Positions 44,861-52,618 of a stretch of 61,233 nucleotides of DNA are shown piece by piece. This stretch comes from SIG454 sp045578465. Lineage in GTDB: Bacteria; Bacillota; Clostridia; Monoglobales; Monoglobaceae. The notes under the pieces were generated by a model, which saw nothing but the letters and a program-made list of their open reading frames with translations, was not told where the DNA came from and made no database searches. Where the stretch lies: assembly GCA_045578465.1 (NCBI GenBank), contig JAZNKJ010000028.1, positions 1 to 61,233 of the forward strand, written 5' to 3'. Position 1 is the stretch's first letter. Each line of letters opens with the position of its first letter. The position numbers and the translations under genes are program-made.

Positions 44861-45178
44861 ATAAAAAACACGACCTTTTTTAACGGCGGTGTTCCTTAGA
44901 GATTAACCGCCCAAAAATCACAATTTTGGCAGATAACCGCAGAAAAAATTCTCACAATCCGTCAAGGATTCTTTAAATTTTTTCCTTGTTCTATACTCAA
45001 AATTGAGGTTTTTGTGGTGCAAAGCAGTTTTGGGTTAGATATTTTTCGTCTCAGAGAAGTCATAAAAAATGCAGGCATACTGGCGTATGTCTGCATTTTT
45101 TTGCGCACTATCAGCGGAAAATAACAAGCCAAAACCGATTCCTCCCTAAGGAGCACCGCCGAAAGGTCGTGTTTTTAT
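44861..45178. repeat. MITE-like element with long terminal inverted repeats
   Basis: The gap of about 320 bases between mreB and rlmH is bounded by imperfect inverted repeats. The left end (44861-44899) and right end (45146-45178) both read ATAAAAA..CACGACCTTT..CGGCGGTG-TCCTTAG inward. They differ by one base and a 5-base insertion. Inside are smaller hairpins, the best at 45063-45101 (TGCAG-GCATAC-tggc-GTATGT-CTGCA with A/T flanks). No transposase. It begins 2 bases after the rlmH stop. A 64-codon frame inside (45156-44962, minus) is probably not a gene. Confidence 0.65.
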
Positions 45179-45180
45179 TT

Positions 45181-45663
45181 TTATTTGTGATATGTTTTCC
45201 CCTCGTTTATGGTAAATCCTCTGTAAATCTGCTCGGATAATATAAGGCGCATAAGCTGATGAGGGAAGGTCATTTTAGAAAAGCTAAGTCTCTTTTTAGA
45301 GAGGGCCTTAACCTTTTCAGAAAGTCCGAAAGAACCTCCTATAATAAAAGCAATATGACTTACCCCGTCGCTTGCCGTCTTTTCTAAAAATCGGGCAAAC
45401 TCTTCTGAGGTTTCTTCTTTTCCTTCGACGCAAAGGGTAACCACCATAGCACCCTTGGGAATTTTCTCCTCTATCCGTTCCCCTTCTTTTAAAAGAACAA
45501 TCTCTTTCTCCTTGTCCGAAGGATTTTCAGGGGTTGGCTCATCCTTTACCTCGATTATTTCAAAAGTGCAGTATCTTTTCAGCCGTTTTTCGTATTCCGC
45601 AATTGCCTCACGAATAAACTTTTCTTTGATTTTCCCAACGGCAATAACTGTAATCCCTAACAT
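45181..45663 (-). CDS. rlmH: 23S rRNA (pseudouridine(1915)-N(3))-methyltransferase
   Basis: SPOUT-fold enzyme acting on helix 69. 160 residues with the knot-forming end FIIGGSFGLSE, LSFSKMTFPHQLMRLILSEQIYR and the final YHK typical of RlmH. Its ATG overlaps the response-regulator stop by one base (TAATG). The stop abuts the inverted-repeat element. Confidence 0.95.
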   Translation of the reverse strand: MLGITVIAVGKIKEKFIREAIAEYEKRLKRYCTFEIIEVKDEPTPENPSDKEKEIVLLKEGERIEEKIPKGAMVVTLCVEGKEETSEEFARFLEKTASDGVSHIAFIIGGSFGLSEKVKALSKKRLSFSKMTFPHQLMRLILSEQIYRGFTINEGKTYHK

Positions 45664-46355
45664 TACGGCTGGAAATAATACCCAACGCCACGCTTTGTCA
45701 TAATATTCACAGGCGCTGACGGGTCGTCTTCAATCTTCTCGCGAAGTCTTCTCACTGTTACATCCACAGTTCTGACATCGCCGTAATATTCATAATCCCA
45801 AACGCTTTCTAAGAGCTTTTGTCTTGAAAAAATGCGGTTTGGCTGGCTTGCCAGATGCTTGATTAAATCAAACTCTCTTATTGTAAGGTCGATTAAATTG
45901 CCGTTTTTATAAAGCTCATATCTGTTAAAGTCCAGAACAAAGTTGCCGATTTCAAGAGTATCCTTTTCGACCTGAACTTCCGTAGCCTCAGGAGAAACAC
46001 GGCGCATATTAGCCTTAATTCTCGCCATAAGCTCTCTCACGCTGAACGGTTTTGTTATATAGTCATCCGCACCAAGTTCAAGTCCTAAAACCTTATCAAC
46101 CTCTTCTTCTCTTGCTGTAAGCATAAGGATTGGAACAGAGGAGGTTTCGCGGATTTTACGGCAAACTGTAAACCCGTCAATTTTAGGAAGCATAACATCG
46201 AGGAGAATTAAATCAGGCTGAATTGTCTTTGCTTTAAGAAGAGCCTCTTCTCCGTCATAAGCCTCATATACCTCATAGTTTTCTTTTTGAAGATTAAGTT
46301 TAAGTATTTCAACTATCGGTTTTTCGTCATCAACAACTAAAATCTTTTTGTCCAT
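45663..46355 (-). CDS. OmpR/PhoB-family response regulator (WalR-like)
   Basis: 230 residues: receiver domain with Asp53 in LILLDVMLPKIDGF, acidic pair DDE at 9-11, Lys in ITKPFSVREL, and a winged-helix DNA-binding domain with QKLLESVWDYEYYGDVRTVDVTVRRLREK. The C-terminus (RGVGYYFQP) and the link to rlmH recall WalR/YycF, master regulator of wall metabolism. No histidine kinase gene follows. A secreted wall peptidase lies just upstream in the same transcript, a plausible target. Confidence 0.85.
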   Translation of the reverse strand: MDKKILVVDDEKPIVEILKLNLQKENYEVYEAYDGEEALLKAKTIQPDLILLDVMLPKIDGFTVCRKIRETSSVPILMLTAREEEVDKVLGLELGADDYITKPFSVRELMARIKANMRRVSPEATEVQVEKDTLEIGNFVLDFNRYELYKNGNLIDLTIREFDLIKHLASQPNRIFSRQKLLESVWDYEYYGDVRTVDVTVRRLREKIEDDPSAPVNIMTKRGVGYYFQP

Positions 46356-46372
46356 AATTTACACCTCATATC

Positions 46373-47875
46373 TTAATATGATACATATCCTAATGGATTT
46401 TGATATACTCCGTTTTTCTTGATTTCAAAATGCAAATGAGTTCCCGTGCTTCGGCCTGTGCTGCCCATCTTGGCAATTGTCTGGCCCTGGGTTACTCGCT
46501 GGCCTTTGGAAACCAAAAGCTGAGAATTGTGGCCGTATGCAGTCTGGAAGCCGTTTCCATGATTGATTACTATATAATAACCATATCCACTCATCCAGCC
46601 TGAATAGGTAACAGTTCCGGCAGCGGCAGCTTTAATTGCAGAGCCATAGCTTCCCGCAATATCAATTCCGTTGTGGTTTCTTCCCCAACGATAGCCGTAT
46701 CTTGAAGAAAGATATCCGCTGCAAGGTCTTATAAACTGCGGAGGAACTTTTGTTCCTACTTTTCTTATCTCTTTAACAGGCTCGGAAAGAACTTCCGATT
46801 CCAATATATCTCTTTTTATTTCTATGCCGTTTTCCGTTTTGATTGTAGCAAGATTTTTAACCCGTCCCTCGACACCTTTGGAAACGATGCTGTATTCACC
46901 CTGATAGATATTAGGGTCGTCCTGCTTTTCTATTTCAAAAGGCACAGCCTCTTCATATTCAACCGTCTTGGTTGCAATAACTGAAAGCAACGGAACCGCC
47001 TTTTCAATTATAATCTGGTCCCCTATATGAATAACCGCTCCGCTGGCAAGGTTAGGGTTTAAAGCGACGATTTCAACACTGCTTCGCATACCGAACTTCT
47101 CAGCAATCCCTGAAAGAGTATCCCCTGCCACAACGGTATATTTCTCTAATTCTTTATCCGTCCCTGCAAGAATGCTTATAGCCTCTTCAAAGGTAGAAAG
47201 ATTATTTATCCCATGGTCATAGTCGAGACTGTATGTATATTTTTCTTTGGTTTCAAGAACTGTATCGTCAGTAATCTCAACTCCGCTGTAACGGATTAAA
47301 TATTCTTCTCTGACTTTCTTGGCAATTGTTTCGGATGTAACCGCAGTTACGAATTCTCCGTCAATATATATCCCGTAGCTTGAAACGATATAATCAAGGT
47401 TGTCAAGAAGATATTTCGACACATCCTTCTGTGTCATACACTCGTCTCTGTCCACAAGACGACGAACATATTCAGGATTTTTCGTATATGTTTCATCCTC
47501 GCCCACAAAGGTTTTAACCGCCGTTTCCGCTTCTTTTATAGCATCCTCAACAACCTTTGTGTCGTCAATATATCCAACTAAATTTCCATCTATTATAACT
47601 TCATATCCGAGAGTATAATTTTTTGCGCTGAAAAATGCGCTGACAACAATCAAAAATATAATTGCAATAACGCCCGAAACAATATAGTGTCTGAAACTTT
47701 TCCAGAGGCCCTTGACATTATGCATATAAAGGCTCTTTTCGTCTACCATAAAGGCACGGTCGGAAATACGCTTTCTGTTTCTTGGCTTCTCAGTTTCTCT
47801 ATCAAAAATAGCCCTACCGAATTCTGTCGGCACGCTCTCATTATTTTCGTCTCGCCTATCCCGATTTTCTGCCAA
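46373..47875 (-). CDS. Membrane-anchored M23 peptidase with LysM and G5 domains
   Basis: 500-residue cell wall endopeptidase. Cytoplasmic N-terminus, one membrane helix (about 66-86), an exterior segment, LysM (TVVAGDTLSGIAEKFGMR), a G5 domain (about 300-375), and a C-terminal M23 domain with HNGIDIAGSYG and THLHFEI, the zinc and catalytic sites. Start is TTG 47875, 6 bases after GGGGTGAT. It cuts peptide crossbridges in elongation, division or spore engulfment; which is unknown. First gene of a transcript with the response regulator and rlmH. Confidence 0.9.
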   Translation of the reverse strand: MAENRDRRDENNESVPTEFGRAIFDRETEKPRNRKRISDRAFMVDEKSLYMHNVKGLWKSFRHYIVSGVIAIIFLIVVSAFFSAKNYTLGYEVIIDGNLVGYIDDTKVVEDAIKEAETAVKTFVGEDETYTKNPEYVRRLVDRDECMTQKDVSKYLLDNLDYIVSSYGIYIDGEFVTAVTSETIAKKVREEYLIRYSGVEITDDTVLETKEKYTYSLDYDHGINNLSTFEEAISILAGTDKELEKYTVVAGDTLSGIAEKFGMRSSVEIVALNPNLASGAVIHIGDQIIIEKAVPLLSVIATKTVEYEEAVPFEIEKQDDPNIYQGEYSIVSKGVEGRVKNLATIKTENGIEIKRDILESEVLSEPVKEIRKVGTKVPPQFIRPCSGYLSSRYGYRWGRNHNGIDIAGSYGSAIKAAAAGTVTYSGWMSGYGYYIVINHGNGFQTAYGHNSQLLVSKGQRVTQGQTIAKMGSTGRSTGTHLHFEIKKNGVYQNPLGYVSY

Positions 47876-47948
47876 AATATCACCCCTTGCTCCAAAAGGA
47901 TTGGTTGCAATTATGTTAATATTATATTACAAATCTGTTACAATCCTA

Positions 47949-47977
47949 ATTTTACAATAAAGTTTTTAAAAAGTCAA
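47949..47977 (-). promoter_or_regulatory. Promoter of the M23-regulator-rlmH operon
   Basis: TTGACT, 17 bp, TAAAAT, about 75 bases before the M23 gene. Confidence 0.75.
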
Positions 47978-47981
47978 CCTT

Positions 47982-48749
47982 TTACTTGTTCATTTCATAG
48001 ATTATGCGAAGGCCGTCAAGAGTCAATGTCTTATCAACAACATCTATGGTTTCGCTTTCAGGAGCAATAAGGACGGAAAGCCCGCCTGTTGCAATAACCT
48101 TGCAGTCTTTTGTTCCAAGCTCTTCCTTGATTTTGGAAACAATTCTGTCTACCTGACCTGCCTGGCCGTATACTGCACCTGACTGCATTGAGGAAATTGT
48201 GTTTCTTCCGATTGCGGTCTGTGGCTTTTTAATTTCAACTCTTGGGAGCTTTGCCGCTCTCTCAAAAAGGGCGTTCATGGAAACCTTTACGCCGGGGGCG
48301 ATAACGCCTCCTAAATAGTCTCCCTTTTCGTCAATGGCACAAAAAGTTGTGGCTGTTCCGAAATCAACCAAAACGAGTGGCTTGCCGTATTTATGAATAG
48401 CCGCAACGGCATTTACAATTCGGTCTGCACCCACTTCTTTTGGATTATCATATTTAATGTTAAGCCCTGTTTTAACCCCGGGTCCAACCACCATAGGCTC
48501 ATGCTTGAAATACTTTCTTATTGCATTACAGAGAGAGTGCATAATAGGTGGCACAACGGAGGAAATTATAACATCCTCAATTTGCGAAATGTCTATTCCG
48601 CTATGCTCTGTAAGCTGGCACAATGTTATGCCGATTTCGTCAGAGGTTTTATTCTTGTCCGTTGAAATTCGCCAGCTGTTTTTAAGCTCTGCCCCGTCAA
48701 AAAGCGCAACAACTATATTTGTATTACCAACATCAATAGCTAAAATCAT
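47982..48749 (-). CDS. coaX: Type III pantothenate kinase
   Basis: First step of coenzyme A synthesis; phosphorylates pantothenate and is not inhibited by CoA. 255 residues of the ASKHA fold: IDVGNTNIVVALF (phosphate 1), GADRIVNAVAA, VDFGTATTFCAID (phosphate 2) and GGVIAPGVKVS. All signatures present. Downstream of the phosphodiesterase gene by 17 bases, probably one transcript. Confidence 0.95.
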   Translation of the reverse strand: MILAIDVGNTNIVVALFDGAELKNSWRISTDKNKTSDEIGITLCQLTEHSGIDISQIEDVIISSVVPPIMHSLCNAIRKYFKHEPMVVGPGVKTGLNIKYDNPKEVGADRIVNAVAAIHKYGKPLVLVDFGTATTFCAIDEKGDYLGGVIAPGVKVSMNALFERAAKLPRVEIKKPQTAIGRNTISSMQSGAVYGQAGQVDRIVSKIKEELGTKDCKVIATGGLSVLIAPESETIDVVDKTLTLDGLRIIYEMNK

Positions 48750-48766
48750 TTGTTTCCCCGCCTTAC

Positions 48767-49222
48767 CTAAAATTCTTTAAATTCTACCTTTATATTATTA
48801 TTAACAGTTAAAACTGCATAGCTTCTTCTTGCCGAGCCCGGATTGATTATTGTAACTCCACCCTCTTCATCTAAATCTCGGCTATGGGTATGCCCATAAA
48901 GGCAAATCTCTGCCCCTTCTTCTTTTGCTCTTTTTAAAAGAGCGGCAGTGGAATATTTAACCCCGTATTTATGCCCGTGAGTCATAAAAACTTTCTTTCC
49001 GCCAAAAGTGAAAACTCTGTCCTCAGGGACGCTTTTTACGAAGAAATCGTTATTCCCAATAACCTCTGCCACCGTAACTCTCGGGCAGGCGAGAGAAAAC
49101 TCCTCAATATCGGCGTGCATATCTCCTAAAAACATAACCATATCAATATCTTTTTCGTTTTCATAAGCCTCAATTAGATTTCCCACCGCTCCGTGAGAAT
49201 CGCTAAGGATAAGTGCTTTCAA
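48767..49222 (-). CDS. YfcE/MJ0936-type metallophosphoesterase
   Basis: About 151 residues. Calcineurin-like two-metal motifs are present: LILSDSHG, FLGDMHADI, GNNDFF, FMTHGHKYG and YGHTHSRD. Family members are phosphodiesterases with broad substrates and no firm physiological role. The frame opens at GTG 49231, but that lies 1 base from AGGAG. TTG 49222, 10 bases away and giving MKALILSDSHG, fits the family better. Confidence 0.88.
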   Translation of the reverse strand: MKALILSDSHGAVGNLIEAYENEKDIDMVMFLGDMHADIEEFSLACPRVTVAEVIGNNDFFVKSVPEDRVFTFGGKKVFMTHGHKYGVKYSTAALLKRAKEEGAEICLYGHTHSRDLDEEGGVTIINPGSARRSYAVLTVNNNIKVEFKEF

Positions 49223-49265
49223 ATCAATCACTCCTGAAAAATTATTATACCACAGTTTTTTCTGT

Positions 49266-49296
49266 TTGTCACTATTTTAGCGAAAATACATATAAT
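49266..49296 (+). promoter_or_regulatory. Promoter candidate for the small-gene trio
   Basis: TTGTCA and TATAAT are separated by 19 bp. The same stretch can be read as a sigma-E-like site, with CATATAAT (consensus CATACAAT) preceded about 14 bp upstream by GTCACTAT (consensus GTCATATT). Which reading is right is open. Confidence 0.4.
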
Positions 49297-49336
49297 ATAT
49301 TGATAAAAAATATTATGCAGGGAGGACTTTTCCTTT

Positions 49337-49558
49337 ATGAATATCGAAAAAATGTTAAGCTCTTTAACGCCGGAACAACTTGAAGCAGGGCTTCTTAAAT
49401 TAAGCGGGGTTTTAAGCTCCGAGCAAATGGCTCAGGTTAAGAATGTTCTTAAAACAACAAGCCCCGACGAGCTTTCAGAAAAGCTTAAAAATGTTGATGT
49501 TGATAAGGTTAAAGGCAGTCCCGAGTTCTCTCAATTTTTCAAAAATAACGGGCAGTAA
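49337..49558 (+). CDS. Small hypothetical protein
   Basis: 73 residues, predicted helical and soluble, with two helix-rich LSSLTPEQLEAGL / LSSEQMAQVKNVL-like repeats. GGGAGGA upstream. No family recognised. Followed after 14 bases by another small gene, so part of a four-gene set ending in a SPOCS/LysM protein. Confidence 0.7.
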   Translation: MNIEKMLSSLTPEQLEAGLLKLSGVLSSEQMAQVKNVLKTTSPDELSEKLKNVDVDKVKGSPEFSQFFKNNGQ

Positions 49559-49572
49559 AGGAGTCATTCATT

Positions 49573-49905
49573 ATGGAGGAAAACTTTGATTTTCAAGGAG
49601 CTGTGAATAAAATACAGGAAATGTTTCAGAGCGAAGAAGGGCGCGCACAGCTCGGGGGAATTATGGATATGTTTGGAAGTGGCTCCAAAGAAGAACAAAG
49701 CTCCTCTTCGGGCGGGTTTGACCCTTCTATGCTTTTAAAGATGCAAAAAATTCTTTCTATGAGCGGATATAATAACAGCGAGAAAGCCAATCTCCTCCGC
49801 TCTCTTAAACCTTTTTTAAAAGAAGAAAGACAGGGGAAAGTTGACAAGGCGATTCAGCTTATGAATATGTCTAAAATCATTTCCCTGTTTAAGGACGATT
49901 TTTAA
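49573..49905 (+). CDS. Small hypothetical protein
   Basis: 110 residues. Helical halves are joined by a Ser/Gly-rich linker (GSGSKEEQSSSSGGFD). The C-terminal half (LLRSLKPFLKEERQGKVDKA) looks like a conserved core; I have seen similar KPFL-EER-KVDKAI phrases in unnamed clostridial proteins but cannot give a family. GGAG upstream. No signal peptide or membrane helix. Confidence 0.72.
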   Translation: MEENFDFQGAVNKIQEMFQSEEGRAQLGGIMDMFGSGSKEEQSSSSGGFDPSMLLKMQKILSMSGYNNSEKANLLRSLKPFLKEERQGKVDKAIQLMNMSKIISLFKDDF

Positions 49906-49917
49906 GGGGGTGATACT

Positions 49918-50268
49918 TTGTATATAAGATATAATAACTCTCCCTCCCAAAGTCAAAGTGCTTCTTACCCTCCGCCTAAAACACCAAATCCTCCTCACAA
50001 GGCAACAGGCTGTCCTCAGATTGAAAACGGCTGTAAAGACCATAAAAATAAAGAAGGCTTTAAAAACCCTTTGAAGTTTCTCCCCAAAGAAATTTATAAT
50101 TCCGACACCCACAAGTTTTTCGGCAAGCTTTCAGGAGAGGACATCCTCATAATCGGCCTTATTCTTATGGTCTTAGACAGCGACTGCAACGAAGACCTGC
50201 TCCTTGTCCTCGCCCTTTTATATATCCTTTTGTCCGAATGGATTGATTTTGGTCATATCTTCTCCTAG
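49918..50268 (+). CDS. Small membrane-tail hypothetical protein
   Basis: 116 residues, TTG start 6 bases after AAGGGGG. The N-terminal half is Pro/Lys-rich and likely disordered (SYPPPKTPNPPHK, cysteines at CPQIENGCK). The C-terminal half has two hydrophobic stretches (LIIGLILMVL and LLLVLALLYILLSEW) around an acidic DSDCNED loop. No family recognised. Position between two small genes and a SPOCS protein suggests a sporulation role, which is inference only. Confidence 0.7.
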   Translation: MYIRYNNSPSQSQSASYPPPKTPNPPHKATGCPQIENGCKDHKNKEGFKNPLKFLPKEIYNSDTHKFFGKLSGEDILIIGLILMVLDSDCNEDLLLVLALLYILLSEWIDFGHIFS

Positions 50269-50317
50269 GAAAGCATAAATATATACCAACAATATATGAC
50301 GAAACGAGGTAGGATAT

Positions 50318-51853
50318 ATGAATACGAGTCTTAAAAAACACGAGGTGCCCATTAAAGAAACAATCTGCTCGGACTACTCGCGGACCAAAGCGGAATGCGA
50401 TTTAATCGTCCCTGATGCAAAGCCTGATGTGTCAAAAATTTTGCAGGTCTGCGGTAAGGCGGTTATAACCCAGAAAAGTGTTCAGCAGGATAAAGCCTAT
50501 GTTCAGGGGGTTGTCCATCTCACCATAGTTTATCTTCCCGAAGGTTGCGGAATAAAGTCTATTTTCACAAAGCTCGATTTCAGCACTGTAATCGACGCTA
50601 AGGGGGCGGATTCCTCAGGACATATCTGGGCAGAGGCAAACCTTGAAGAAATTGATTATTCCATTGTCAACAGCCGTAAAATAAATATTAAATGTGCAGT
50701 TGGAATTGACACAAAAATCAGTCGGAAATGCAAAGCATCAATTCCTGTTGGCTTAGAGGAAGACTGCTGTCTTCGTGCAAAATATGCACCTGTAAAGCTT
50801 ACCTCCTCATCTCCTGAGGAAGAACAATTTTTCCGCTTTCGGGAAAGAGTTGAAATCTCGTCAGGAAAGCCTTCCATCTGCGAAGTCCTCAAAATAGATG
50901 CAAAGCCCAGCTTTGTGGATATAAAGTGTCACGAGGACAATGTTAACATTTCAGGGGACCTTGACCTCCATGTTATTTACACCGCCGAGGACGGAGCAAT
51001 CTGCACTTTGGAGGAGACTCTCCCCATTAGCGAAACCTTAGAGGGCATCTCTCTCCCTGAGGGAAATGTTGAAGGCGCTCTTTGTGTCTGCGACATTGTT
51101 TTCGATGTGGGCGAAACCATGGGGGACGACGGACGCCTCCTTAACATCGATCTTCTCATTTGCGCTACTCTTAAAACCAACGATACGATTGAAATAGAGG
51201 CAATCTCCGACGCCTTTTCCGAGGAAGCTCCTGTATGCCTTTCCAAAAACAGCTATGAAATAGAATGTCTTGTGGATAAAAGTGTGTCTCAGATTGCTCA
51301 CAAGGAAACTGTTTCTATCCCTGACTATCTTCCCCCGATCCACCGCATCTGCGATTGCAGTGGCGAGGCAAGGGTAACAGGTATCTCCTTAGAGGACGGC
51401 AAGGTCAATATAGAGGGAGAAATTCTTTCCAATATTATATATGAGTCAGATTTGGAGGAAGCTCCTATTTCAGGAATGAGCCACATAAGCTCCTTCTCTC
51501 AGAGTATCCTGATGCCCAGCGCCAAGGAGGACTCTATCTGCGAGGCAAAGATTGAGCTTGACAGCATAGGCTATAACATAAATTCCGACCGAAGCTACGA
51601 GCTCAGATTTATTCCGGTTCTGACCACTATGATTCTTGCGAACAAGAAGCTGGAAACAATTGACGAAATATGCGAAGACAAAGATGCCGAGCCTGTTTCC
51701 TTCTCTCCCGCGGTAATCTATTATGCCGACGAGGGAGAGTCTGTCTGGGACATTGCAAAACACTTTTTTGTATCTCCCGAGACCATTCTCTCAAACAATC
51801 ATATAGAGGGCGAGGTTTTACATAAGGGGCAAAGAATCTGCATTTTCAAATAA
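50318..51853 (+). CDS. SPOCS (DUF3794) and LysM domain protein
   Basis: 511 residues, no signal peptide. Repeated DUF3794/SPOCS beta domains (around 40-150, 160-280 and 300-440; the first starts from KEVRVPIEETIC-like text, here KKHEVPIKETICSDY) end in a LysM domain at about 466-511 (DEGESVWDIAKHFFVSPETI). SPOCS domains occur in spore-coat and exosporium proteins of Clostridia and in SafA-like settings. Probably a spore surface protein that binds cortex peptidoglycan through LysM. Followed by a strong terminator. Confidence 0.85.
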   Translation: MNTSLKKHEVPIKETICSDYSRTKAECDLIVPDAKPDVSKILQVCGKAVITQKSVQQDKAYVQGVVHLTIVYLPEGCGIKSIFTKLDFSTVIDAKGADSSGHIWAEANLEEIDYSIVNSRKINIKCAVGIDTKISRKCKASIPVGLEEDCCLRAKYAPVKLTSSSPEEEQFFRFRERVEISSGKPSICEVLKIDAKPSFVDIKCHEDNVNISGDLDLHVIYTAEDGAICTLEETLPISETLEGISLPEGNVEGALCVCDIVFDVGETMGDDGRLLNIDLLICATLKTNDTIEIEAISDAFSEEAPVCLSKNSYEIECLVDKSVSQIAHKETVSIPDYLPPIHRICDCSGEARVTGISLEDGKVNIEGEILSNIIYESDLEEAPISGMSHISSFSQSILMPSAKEDSICEAKIELDSIGYNINSDRSYELRFIPVLTTMILANKKLETIDEICEDKDAEPVSFSPAVIYYADEGESVWDIAKHFFVSPETILSNNHIEGEVLHKGQRICIFK

Positions 51854-51857
51854 CCAT

Positions 51858-51900
51858 AAAAAACAGTTCCAATGTACCGCTGGAACTGTTTTTATTTTTT
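51858..51900 (+). terminator. Terminator after the SPOCS/LysM gene
   Basis: AAAAAACAGTTCCA-(9)-TGGAACTGTTTTTA followed by TTTTTT. Confidence 0.92.
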
Positions 51901-51921
51901 AAAGTTTTTTGCGAAAAACTG

Positions 51922-51950
51922 TTGACAAAAGGACAAGTTTATGGTATCAT
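51922..51950 (+). promoter_or_regulatory. Promoter of the tRNA-Thr/tRNA-Tyr unit
   Basis: TTGACA, 17 bp, TATCAT, 43 bases before tRNA-Thr. Confidence 0.85.
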
Positions 51951-51993
51951 ATCATTTGTCGGTCGCATTGGCCGAAAATTAAATAGTTGGTAA

Positions 51994-52069
51994 GCTGGTG
52001 TAGCTCAATTGGCAGAGCAGCTGATTTGTAATCAGCAGGTTGCGGGTTCGAGTCCCATCACCAGCTCCA
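51994..52069 (+). tRNA. tRNA-Thr (anticodon TGT)
   Basis: Acceptor GCTGGTG/CACCAGC, D-arm with AGCTCAATTGGCAGAGC, anticodon loop TTTGTAA inside GCTGA/TCAGC, T-loop GGTTCGAGTCC, encoded CCA at 52067-52069. Confidence 0.97.
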
Positions 52070-52077
52070 TATTTTAT

Positions 52078-52162
52078 GGAGGGGTTCCCGAGTGGCCAAA
52101 GGGGGCAGACTGTAAATCTGTTGCGTCTCGCTTCGATGGTTCGAATCCATCTCCCTCCACCA
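52078..52162 (+). tRNA. tRNA-Tyr (anticodon GTA)
   Basis: Class II tRNA with a long variable arm. Acceptor GGAGGGG/TCCCTCC, anticodon loop CTGTAAA, T-loop GGTTCGAATCC, encoded CCA. 9 bases after tRNA-Thr. Confidence 0.97.
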
Positions 52163-52197
52163 AAAACGAAGCAAGTTGTTCTTGCTTCGTTTTTTTG
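52163..52197 (+). terminator. Terminator of the tRNA unit
   Basis: ACGAAGCAAG-(5)-CTTGCTTCGT followed by TTTTTT. Confidence 0.93.
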
Positions 52198-52219
52198 TTT
52201 TAAAATTCCAAGAAAAGTC

Positions 52220-52248
52220 TTGACTTTTTTATTTCATCGTGTTAAAAT
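52220..52248 (+). promoter_or_regulatory. Promoter of the T-box leader
   Basis: TTGACT, 17 bp, TAAAAT; the transcript should start near 52255. Confidence 0.85.
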
Positions 52249-52260
52249 CATTTTAATAAA

Positions 52261-52540
52261 TGCGAAGACCAGAAATTAGTAGGTTGGAAATAACCTTGAG
52301 AGAGTTGCCGGTTGGTGCGAGGCAATGGGGACATCCTTCTCGAATTCCTTCTGTTAGCAGTGCGCTGAACAAGACTAGTCTTAAGTAGGAGGCAACGGGC
52401 GTTCCCGTCACAGAACTAAGGTATGTAAGTACCTGATAAGGTCGCTACCGTGAGATGGCGACGAACTGAGGTGGTACCACGGAAATGATATTTTCGTCCT
52501 CTGTATCCTATAAAGGATTGCGGAGGGCGTATTTTTTATT
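52261..52540 (+). ncRNA. T-box riboswitch leader
   Basis: Stem I carries AGTA (52278-52281), AGAGAG (52299-52304) and GGTTGGTGCGAG. The specifier loop is closed by CAGAA (52270-52274)/TTCTG (52349-52353). After the conserved GAA the specifier codon reads TTC (52345-52347), which would be Phe. The T-box core is GAACTGAGGTGGTACCACGG (52463-52482). The competing terminator is CGTCCTC...GGAGGGCG with a T-run (52495-52540). Uncharged tRNA would stabilise the antiterminator and turn on the ligase/ACT genes. T-box identity is firm; the codon choice is less so. Confidence 0.92.
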
Positions 52541-52618
52541 CAAAATATGCGAGCCAAGGCAAGAAGTTGCTTCTTCCGTAGTTCACAAAAATTTCAAGAA
52601 AAGGAAGGATGATAAAAA

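Noticed and set aside
44962..45156. 64-codon minus-strand frame inside the inverted-repeat element
   Set aside because: It overlaps the terminal repeat and hairpins, has no clear RBS and no protein family look; probably an artefact of the repeat.
52009..52279. Two plus-strand frames over the tRNA-Thr/tRNA-Tyr region
   Set aside because: They run through both tRNAs and the terminator; tRNA sequence fully explains them.
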